Source: Gammaproteobacteria bacterium (GTDB taxonomy: Bacteria; Pseudomonadota; Gammaproteobacteria; Pseudomonadales; Azotimanducaceae). Taken from it: a stretch of DNA of 6,895 bases. Position numbers and translations under genes: made by a program. Under the pieces are notes generated by a model. The model searched no databases, had not been told where the DNA came from, and saw only the letters and a list, made by a program, of their open reading frames with translations. The stretch covers positions 1 through 6,895 of the forward strand of contig DMUF01000251.1 of the NCBI GenBank assembly GCA_003476445.1, written 5' to 3'. Below are positions 1 to 5,925 of the stretch, in pieces (position 1 is the first letter of the stretch; each line of letters starts with the position of its first letter).

Positions 1-701
1 CGCTGCGCCACGGCGGCGAAATGCAGCACCGGCCAGCGCTTGGCGGGGCCGAACTCCGCGCCCGGGCAAAGCACCACCGGCGCAGGCGCCCCGGCATCCA
101 GCCCGAGGCGCTCCTGCAGCGGCCCTTGCGCTGCGAGGTCAGCTTCAAGCTGCGGGCGCGGGACGGGGATTGCCGTCGCGGCGCCCCCATCGTCCGCTGC
201 TCCGCCCAAGGCGTTTCGCAAGGATCGGGCTGACGTGACGCCCGGAAATCCCAGGGCGGCGAAGCGATCCACCATCCGGGGCAGCTCGGCAGCGGCAAGT
301 CGGCGCCGATCATTCAACACGCCGTGACGGAATTCGCCGTGCCACCCCGTGCGCAGCGGAACACGAGCAAACCAGGGTATCCAGGCGGACTTGTGACTGT
401 TGGGGAGCACGATGGCCTGGTCATAGGCAGGCTCCCGCAGCGCGAGCGCGAGTTGCAGACGCCGTCGCAGACCGATCTCACCGTGTCCGACGTCGAGCAC
501 ATGTACGGCATCTACGCCGGGCATGCGACGCGCCAGCGGCGCCGTCGCAGGCGGAGCGAGCACGCCAACGCGCGGCACCGGCAGCCGCGTCTTCAAGATC
601 TGCACCAGCACATGGGCCATCACCATGTCGCCGACCCAGGCCGGTGCCACGATGAGCACGCCCGGCGGCTTTCCCAAGATCGGCTCCCGCTCAGGCAACA
701 T
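1..701 (-). CDS. waaF: ADP-heptose:LPS heptosyltransferase II, partial (C-terminus beyond left edge)
   Basis: This gene encodes a cytoplasmic, membrane-associated GT9-family enzyme that adds the second L-glycero-D-manno-heptose to the LPS inner core. I translated 233 codons with no stop before the window edge; the family is usually about 350 residues, so the ADP-heptose-binding C-terminal domain is mostly missing. Visible family motifs, counting from ATG at 701: WVGDMVMA (22-29, with the GD whose Asp25 corresponds to the proposed catalytic Asp of heptosyltransferases), LPNSHKSAW (99-107), TGWHGEFRHGVLND (118-131) and CPGAEFGPAKRWP (212-224). All match E. coli WaaF closely. The ATG at 701 overlaps the glnE stop by 11 bases but lacks a Shine-Dalgarno sequence. 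A TTG at 677 has GGGAG six bases upstream, and a GTG at 659 would give nearly the E. coli N-terminus, so the true start is uncertain. The overlap with glnE implies cotranscription and perhaps translational coupling. Confidence 0.93.
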   Translation of the reverse strand, partial: MLPEREPILGKPPGVLIVAPAWVGDMVMAHVLVQILKTRLPVPRVGVLAPPATAPLARRMPGVDAVHVLDVGHGEIGLRRRLQLALALREPAYDQAIVLPNSHKSAWIPWFARVPLRTGWHGEFRHGVLNDRRRLAAAELPRMVDRFAALGFPGVTSARSLRNALGGAADDGGAATAIPVPRPQLEADLAAQGPLQERLGLDAGAPAPVVLCPGAEFGPAKRWPVLHFAAVAQ

Positions 702-3516
702 CGAAGAGGGCACGCCAGGTTGCCTCTACCACCGTTCGATGATCATCGAGTACGCGGGCAGCGCGGGAGGAGTCCGGCAGGTCGAGAACACCCCGATGCC
801 ACTCGGCACGGAGCGCGAGGTAGGCATCAGTCAGCTCTTGTGCGGTTGCGGGCGCGAGAATGCCAAGCCGCCCAGCCGTCTCAAGGATACGCACGTTGTC
901 CGACCACACCGCGAGATCCGGTGCGGTATGCGCGTGAGCAAGGACGAGGTACTGCACGATGAACTCGATGTCGATCATGCCGCCGGTCGCGCGCTTCAGG
1001 TCAGAGGAATCAACCGTAGCCGCCCGATTGTGGGCTGAGCCGCCTTGATGACGCATCCGCTCACGCATCGCCGCCACGTCCTCGCGCAGACGGACCGGAT
1101 CCCGCGGCAGGCAGAGAATCTCGCGCCGCACCGCCTCGAATCGCTCACATAGCCCGGCATCGCCCACCAATGCCCGCGCCCGCACGAGCGCCTGGTGTTC
1201 CCAGGTCCATGCACCTTCGCGCTGATACGCGGTGAAAGCGGCGATCGAAGACACCATGGTGCCGGCGTTTCCGGAAGGACGCAGCCGCATGTCCACGTCG
1301 TACAGTGTTCCGGCGTAGGTGGGGACCGTCAGCACGTGCAGCAGGCGTCGCGCCAGGCGATGCAGAAACGCACCCGCATCACCCGCAAAATCATGCAGCA
1401 GCACGACATCAAGATCCGACCCTGGACCGAGCTCGATCCCACCCAGCTTGCCGTAACCAACGATCACGAACGGCTGCGGCCAGGCGTATCCGGGCTGCTG
1501 CCGGCTGTTCTCACGCCAGGCGATTTCAAGCGCATTCTCGAGCACGGCCTCAGCAAGGAAGGTGAGGTAATCGCTCGCGTTCATGAGCGGCAGCGTTCCG
1601 CGAACGTCCCCAAGCGCCACGTTGAACACGTGCTGCTCCTTGAAGTCGCGCAGGACGTCGAGCACCCGCTCTTCACCGTCGGGCTCGGCGCCCACACACC
1701 GCGCGCGCAGTTCGTTTGCCAGGCTGACCCGCGACGGCACGCCGCGCTGCGTGACCTGGCCGAGCAGACTGTCGAGAAAAGCCGGACGCCGCACCAGCGC
1801 CTCCGCAACCCAGCGGCTTTTCCCCGCGAGATCGAGCAGCTGCGTCAGCGCCCCGGGATTCTCCGCGAGCAGCGCAAGATAGGCTGAGCGTCGCATGACG
1901 CCTTTCAGCACCGGTGCCGTGCGCGCGAGCGCAAGATCGGGTCGATCGCGTCCCGACAGGGCATCGAGCAGCGCGGGCATGAGGCGATCGAGACGCTGCC
2001 GCCCCTCCGCGCCCACCGAGCTGCGGTCGCGGGCAGCCGCGAGGTCACGCAGGATCGCGCGCGCCGCGTCCGCGTCCGCAAAGCCAAGCTCCGCGCTTGC
2101 TTCGACCTGCGCGGGATCGACCCACAGCCGGAATCCCGCAGAAGGCTCGGCGTCTGCCTCGGCGGCGGTGTGCTGCACCGGCGCGATCAGATCAGCGAAC
2201 ACGGCGGCGACGCTCGCCCGATGCCCGGCCAGCGCGTCGACAAACCCATCCACGTCGGCAAATCCGAGCGCATGCGCAAGGCGCAAGCGCGACAAAGGCG
2301 CGACCGGCAACATCTGGGTCTGCTGGTCGTTCTCGGCTTGCAGGCAATGCTCGGTGTCCCGCAGAAAACGATAGGCCGCGATGAGTGCGGTCACCGCCGC
2401 GGGCTCGAGGTGCCCGCTCTCGGCGAGGGCAGGGAGCACGCGCAGCAGGGCTGGTTCCTGCAGCGCCGACTGACGCCCGCCCCAGATGAGCTGCTGCACC
2501 TGCGCAGCAAACTCCACGTCGCGAATACCACCCGGGCCGAGCTTGATATTGTCGCGATGGTGACGCTCCGCGAGGATGCGGCGCTTCATGTCGCGCAATG
2601 CGTCAATCGCCCCGAAATCGAGGTAGCGACGGAACACGAACGGGCGCAGGGACTTCAGCAGCTGCGCCCCCGCCGCGCGATCACCCGCACAGGCGCGCGC
2701 CTTGATGAACGCGTAGCGCTCCCAGTCCCGTCCCTGAGTCAGGAAATAGTCCTCCATGGCATGAAAGCTCATGGCAAGCGGACCGCTGTCGCCATAGGGA
2801 CGCAGGCGCATATCGACGCGAAACACGAAACCGTCCGCCGTGACCGTGTCCAGCGCCTGAATCAGCAGCTGGCCGCAGCGTACGAAGAACTGCTGGTGCG
2901 TGCGGCCGCGCGCGGTGGAGCCCGCCTCCGGATACGCGAATACCAGGTCCACATCAGAAGAAAGGTTAAGCTCGCGCGCGCCGAGTTTGCCAAGCGCAAG
3001 CACAACCATTCGCTGCCGCTGACCCTCCCAGGGGGCCGGCTCTCCTTCGCGCAGCGCGGCCCAGTCGTGTACCCGTTCGAGCACCGCGTGAATCAGCGTG
3101 TCGGCGAGTACCGAGAGATTGGTCGTGGTTTCCTCAAGCGCGGCACGGCAGGCGAGGTGCCGCCACACGATACGCAGCTGAAACCGATTGCGCAGCCGTC
3201 GCAGCGCTGACTGCAGAGCGGGCATGTCACCGATCCCCGCCAGTGCCGCGGCTGCTTCCAGCGCTAAGTCATCAGCGGTCATCGGGCGCTCAAGGAGCCC
3301 CGAGCTGATCGCCGCCCTGAACCATTCCGGCTGCGCAAGCGCGACACTGCGCGCAAAATCGCTGAGCGCGAACACGTGTTGCGCGTCGGCATCGAGGGGT
3401 ACGCCCGCTGCCGCCTCGAGCGCGGGTTGCTGCGGCGCCAACGCTTCCATGAGCGCAGGCGGGAGCGGACCCCGCACGTGTGGCAACGGCTCGCTCGCTG
3501 TGCCTGCCTGTTTCAT
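691..3516 (-). CDS. glnE: bifunctional glutamine synthetase adenylyltransferase / adenylyl-removing enzyme
   Basis: GlnE adenylylates glutamine synthetase (GlnA) when nitrogen is plentiful and removes the AMP when nitrogen is limiting, under control of PII and glutamine; it acts in the cytoplasm. The protein has 941 residues, close to the 946 of E. coli. Both nucleotidyltransferase domains are intact. The N-terminal, adenylyl-removing domain has SSDVDLVF (186-193), DMRLRPYG (235-242) and GPGGIRDVEF (327-336). The C-terminal, adenylylating domain has GSDLDVVLLHD (699-709), DVDMRLRPSGNAG (740-752) and GGMIDIEFIVQYL (845-857). The metal-binding Asp pairs (D188/D190 and D701/D703) are present in both. 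The start is well fixed: an in-frame TAG lies four codons upstream (3526-3528) and ATG is the first usual start codon, although only a weak GAG precedes it. It overlaps waaF downstream and is divergent from the transporter gene. Nothing suggests decay. Confidence 0.97.
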   Translation of the reverse strand: MKQAGTASEPLPHVRGPLPPALMEALAPQQPALEAAAGVPLDADAQHVFALSDFARSVALAQPEWFRAAISSGLLERPMTADDLALEAAAALAGIGDMPALQSALRRLRNRFQLRIVWRHLACRAALEETTTNLSVLADTLIHAVLERVHDWAALREGEPAPWEGQRQRMVVLALGKLGARELNLSSDVDLVFAYPEAGSTARGRTHQQFFVRCGQLLIQALDTVTADGFVFRVDMRLRPYGDSGPLAMSFHAMEDYFLTQGRDWERYAFIKARACAGDRAAGAQLLKSLRPFVFRRYLDFGAIDALRDMKRRILAERHHRDNIKLGPGGIRDVEFAAQVQQLIWGGRQSALQEPALLRVLPALAESGHLEPAAVTALIAAYRFLRDTEHCLQAENDQQTQMLPVAPLSRLRLAHALGFADVDGFVDALAGHRASVAAVFADLIAPVQHTAAEADAEPSAGFRLWVDPAQVEASAELGFADADAARAILRDLAAARDRSSVGAEGRQRLDRLMPALLDALSGRDRPDLALARTAPVLKGVMRRSAYLALLAENPGALTQLLDLAGKSRWVAEALVRRPAFLDSLLGQVTQRGVPSRVSLANELRARCVGAEPDGEERVLDVLRDFKEQHVFNVALGDVRGTLPLMNASDYLTFLAEAVLENALEIAWRENSRQQPGYAWPQPFVIVGYGKLGGIELGPGSDLDVVLLHDFAGDAGAFLHRLARRLLHVLTVPTYAGTLYDVDMRLRPSGNAGTMVSSIAAFTAYQREGAWTWEHQALVRARALVGDAGLCERFEAVRREILCLPRDPVRLREDVAAMRERMRHQGGSAHNRAATVDSSDLKRATGGMIDIEFIVQYLVLAHAHTAPDLAVWSDNVRILETAGRLGILAPATAQELTDAYLALRAEWHRGVLDLPDSSRAARVLDDHRTVVEATWRALFDVA

Positions 3517-3546
3517 CTCGGCAATCTAACACAGCGCCAAAGAGTC

Positions 3547-3564
3547 GTTTCCCGTCGCGGAAAC
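3547..3564. repeat. short inverted repeat, GTTTCC-N6-GGAAAC
   Basis: Perfect six-base arms (3547-3552 and 3559-3564) are separated by CGTCGC. It lies 31 bases upstream of the glnE start and 85 bases upstream of the transporter start. It could be an operator for a dimeric regulator or a small hairpin in the glnE leader. An 18-base palindrome of this strength can arise by chance, so no function is claimed. Confidence 0.4.
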
Positions 3565-3635
3565 CGATTGCCCTCGCACCCGTTTACCCTGCACTCTTTA
3601 CGCACAAGCATCGCGGTCACTCGGTGGCGCGCGTC

Positions 3636-3642
3636 AGGGGAA
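3636..3642 (+). promoter_or_regulatory. ribosome binding site deciding the transporter start
   Basis: AGGGGAA lies seven bases (counted from 3642) before ATG 3649. The reading frame stays open upstream to 3376, inside glnE on the other strand. This Shine-Dalgarno sequence, together with the signal peptide that begins exactly at 3649, identifies 3649 as the start rather than the ATG at 3376. Confidence 0.8.
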
Positions 3643-3648
3643 CTGTTC

Positions 3649-3732
3649 ATGCACGGTCTATTCATTCGCCAACGCGGTGCTGGCTGGTCGCCGCTTGCCC
3701 TTCTGCTTCTGATCCTCGGGCTCGTCGGATGC
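3649..3732 (+). other. lipoprotein-type signal peptide of the fused transporter
   Basis: Positively charged residues (Arg7, Arg9) precede a hydrophobic run from Pro15 to Leu25 and the lipobox LVGC, with Cys28 encoded at 3730-3732. This fits cleavage by signal peptidase II and lipid attachment. Residue +2 is Glu. If processed, the periplasmic binding domains would be tethered at both ends: by lipid at the N-terminus and by the permease at the C-terminus. If not processed, the segment would act as an extra membrane anchor. Confidence 0.75.
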
Positions 3733-5925
3733 GAACAGTCCGAACAGGCGACCATCAGAACCGTCGCCGATGCGGAATCTGCGCGTCTCGGCGTGGTGAC
3801 GGGCAGCACCCCGGCCGAAATTGCCTATCTCCGGTTTCCCGATGCAGAGGTGCAAGAGTTCGGTGACTTCTCCGACACACTGGGTGCGCTGCAGGCCGGT
3901 CATGTCGACGCGATCCTGACCTCCATCAATGCGGCTATCCTGGCGGCGCGTAACAACCCTGAATTCGTCGTCATAGAAGAGTCGCTGCGCGACGAGACCA
4001 CCGCCATCGCGATGCGCAAGGGTGACGACGAACTGCGTGCGCAGGTGAATCAGGTGCTGGCCGACCTGAAAGCGGATGGCACCCTGGCCGACATGTCACG
4101 GCGCTGGTTCAAGCGCACGCCCGGACCCTACGAAGAGATTGACGTTGCAGTCCCCAGCGCGGGGCCAATGCTGCGCATCGGCGTAAGCGCCACCCGCGAA
4201 CCGTTCTCGTTCATCGATCAAGCGGGTCGCATCAGCGGCCACGACGGCGATCTTGCGCGCCTTCTTGGCGCGCGCCTGGAGCGGCCCATCGAATTCACCG
4301 ACGTGCGCTTTGATGCACTCATCCCTGCGCTGCAGTCTGGCAAGGTGGATCTCCTCGTCACCGGAATGAGTGCTACGGACGAGCGGCGCAAGTTCGTCGA
4401 TTTCTCCGATACCTACTACCAGAACAAGATCGTGCTGCTCGCCCGCACCGAGGGCGCCGAAGAGGCTGCGCCAACCACCGGTCTCGAGCTGCGCACCGCA
4501 CAGGACGTGGCAGAACTGACCGTCGGCGTGCTGCAGGGCTCCGCTCACGACACCTGGGCACAGGCCAATTTCCCCAAGGCGGAACTGCCTCAGTTCGTCA
4601 GCTACGCGGACCTGCTCGCGGCGGTTGAGGCCGGCAAGGTGGACGCAGGCTTGTCGGATACCGAATCGCTGATGATAGCGATCCAGGATCGTCCCGATCT
4701 GGTGCCGCTCGGCGACTCAATCTTCGCATCGGATGTGGGCGCAGGCTTTCGCACCGACTCGGCCGACCTGCGCGCCGAGTTCGATGAATTTCTCGCGAGC
4801 ATCAAGAAGGACGGGACGCACGCCGACATGGAGGCTCGCTGGTACAAGCGCAACGAAACACGCTTGCCCGCGATCGAGTTCGACGAAGACGCGCCGCCCC
4901 TGCGCGTGGGCAATGCCATCGTCGGACTGCCCTCGGCCGCCATCATCGACAACGAGATATCCGGCTACGAAATCGAGCTTGCCATGCGCTTCGCGCATGC
5001 GACGGGTCGTCGCCCCGAATACGTGACCGTGGATTGGGGCGCGCTTATCCCCTCGCTGGTCAGCGGGAAGATCGACCTGATCATCGCCGGCATGTACATC
5101 ACCCCGGAGCGGGCGGAACGCATCGACTTCTCCGCTCCCTATCACCGCAGCGAAAACAACGTCTTCGTACTCAAGCGCAATCTGGCAGGCGCAGCTGCGG
5201 CAGCAGAGGGGACACCGGAGCCATCATTCTTCGACGAGGTAGCCGAAAGCTTCCACAGCAACATCATCCGCGAGGATCGCTACCTGCTGCTCTGGGACGG
5301 GCTTGTCATAACCGTATGGCTATCGATCCTGTCGTCCATCTTCGGCACCGCGCTCGGCGCTCTCGTGTGCTACATGCGCATGTCACCCAACCTGATCCTG
5401 CGACAGTTGGCCAAGACCTACATCAGCCTACTGCGCGGAACACCGGTGCTCGTCCTGCTCATGCTGATCTTCTACGTCGTCTTCGCATCAATCGCGATTG
5501 ACCCGGTGCTCGTCGCGGTATTCGCGTTCGGACTCAATTTCGCCGCCTACGTGTCTGAGATGTTCCGTACCGGGATCGAGAGCATTGATCGCGGGCAGAC
5601 CGAAGCGGGCGTGGCCATGGGCTTCTCTCGTATCGGCACCTTCCGCCACATCGTGCTGCCGCAGGCGCTGCAGCGCATCCTGCCGGTGTACAAGGGCGAG
5701 TTCATTTCCATGGTGAAGATGACCTCGATCGTGGGCTATGTCGCGGTACAGGACCTCACCAAGGCGTCGGACATCATTCGCAGTCGCACGTTCGATGCAT
5801 TTTTCCCGCTGATCGTGGTCGCGGTGATGTACTTCCTGATTTCCTGGGTGCTCATCCAGGCACTCGAGTATCTGGAGCGACGCACTGATCCCATGACGCG
5901 CCGCCGACGGGGGACACCGGCATGA
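3649..5925 (+). CDS. polar amino acid ABC importer: substrate-binding domains fused to permease
   Basis: A 758-residue fusion predicted to capture a polar amino acid (or similar small solute) in the periplasm and pass it through the inner membrane. It starts with a lipoprotein-like signal (lipobox LVGC, Cys28). Residues 45-156 are the second half of an SBP_bac_3 domain (GVVTGS, then DGTLADMSRRWFKR at 143-156). Residues 175-401 are a complete SBP_bac_3 domain, with TDERRK and DFSDTYY (243-257; Arg246 is the carboxylate-binding Arg position) and Asp337 as the amino-group ligand. Residues 418-510 are only the first part of a third copy (TPERAERIDFSAPY, Arg488). From about 526 comes a HisM/GlnP-type permease: hydrophobic segments near 551-574, 596-614, 618-638, a weaker one near 690-705, and 718-742, with the LLRGTPVLVLL motif and the EAA coupling loop (EAGVAMG 652-658, IVLP 668-671). 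A periplasmic N-side and cytoplasmic C-side suit a five-helix HisMQ fold. Its stop overlaps the ATPase start by ATGA. The actual substrate cannot be told from sequence. Confidence 0.92.
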   Translation: MHGLFIRQRGAGWSPLALLLLILGLVGCEQSEQATIRTVADAESARLGVVTGSTPAEIAYLRFPDAEVQEFGDFSDTLGALQAGHVDAILTSINAAILAARNNPEFVVIEESLRDETTAIAMRKGDDELRAQVNQVLADLKADGTLADMSRRWFKRTPGPYEEIDVAVPSAGPMLRIGVSATREPFSFIDQAGRISGHDGDLARLLGARLERPIEFTDVRFDALIPALQSGKVDLLVTGMSATDERRKFVDFSDTYYQNKIVLLARTEGAEEAAPTTGLELRTAQDVAELTVGVLQGSAHDTWAQANFPKAELPQFVSYADLLAAVEAGKVDAGLSDTESLMIAIQDRPDLVPLGDSIFASDVGAGFRTDSADLRAEFDEFLASIKKDGTHADMEARWYKRNETRLPAIEFDEDAPPLRVGNAIVGLPSAAIIDNEISGYEIELAMRFAHATGRRPEYVTVDWGALIPSLVSGKIDLIIAGMYITPERAERIDFSAPYHRSENNVFVLKRNLAGAAAAAEGTPEPSFFDEVAESFHSNIIREDRYLLLWDGLVITVWLSILSSIFGTALGALVCYMRMSPNLILRQLAKTYISLLRGTPVLVLLMLIFYVVFASIAIDPVLVAVFAFGLNFAAYVSEMFRTGIESIDRGQTEAGVAMGFSRIGTFRHIVLPQALQRILPVYKGEFISMVKMTSIVGYVAVQDLTKASDIIRSRTFDAFFPLIVVAVMYFLISWVLIQALEYLERRTDPMTRRRRGTPA
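3781..4515 (+). repeat. protein-level tandem repeat, unit 1 (lobe 2 - C-terminal return - lobe 1)
   Basis: Residues 45-289 of the transporter. The segment opens with GVVTGS, passes through LADLKADGTLADM (137-149) and ends with the lobe 1 part containing FDALIPALQSGK (221-232). It lines up with unit 2 at a constant offset of 245 residues without a gap from 45 to 88 and again at 137-156, where 13 of 20 residues are identical to 382-401. The boundaries are domain estimates, not exact repeat ends. Confidence 0.75.
4516..5178 (+). repeat. protein-level tandem repeat, unit 2 (lobe 2 - C-terminal return - lobe 1)
   Basis: Residues 290-510 of the transporter. It opens with TVGVLQGS (291-298), passes through LASIKKDGTHADM (382-394) and ends with WGALIPSLVSGK (463-474), offset by 242 residues from the equivalent of unit 1. 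It leads through a linker rich in Ala, Gly, Glu and Pro (513-525) into the permease. Divergence between units is high at the DNA level, so the duplication is old. Confidence 0.75.

Larger units (their letters stand above)
3517..3648. promoter_or_regulatory. divergent intergenic region between glnE and the ABC importer
   Basis: This 132-base stretch must hold promoters for leftward glnE-waaF and for the rightward importer operon unless other promoters lie inside genes. I found no convincing -35/-10 pair on either strand: TTGCCC (3568-3573) and TTTACC (3583-3588) are possible rightward -35 hexamers, but neither has a good -10 at the right distance. No sigma-54 GG-N10-GC element fits. It also holds the small inverted repeat listed separately. 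Assignment as a regulatory region rests on gene orientation only. Confidence 0.5.

Noticed and set aside
324..1038. Plus-strand open frames of 212 and 171 codons opposite waaF and the end of glnE
   Set aside because: Both are antisense to clear waaF and glnE coding sequence, are Arg/His-rich and show no family motif.
1195..1887. A 230-codon plus-strand open frame opposite glnE
   Set aside because: It is antisense to well-conserved glnE sequence with no motif of its own; long stop-free frames are expected at this base composition.
2170..3210. A 346-codon open frame on the plus strand opposite glnE
   Set aside because: It lies wholly antisense to glnE, whose motifs are intact along the same stretch. 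Its composition (many Arg, His, Gln) is typical of a high-GC shadow frame and no domain is recognisable.
3523..3541. Possible sigma-54 promoter for glnE (TGGCGC followed by TTGC-like bases on the minus strand)
   Set aside because: The distance between the GG and GC elements is 14 bases rather than the required 10, and the site would leave almost no leader.
3376..3648. N-terminal extension of the transporter by 91 residues, starting at 3376
   Set aside because: The extension overlaps the glnE start region on the other strand, is Arg-rich, and would bury the signal peptide. ATG 3649 has a good ribosome site and begins a canonical lipoprotein signal.
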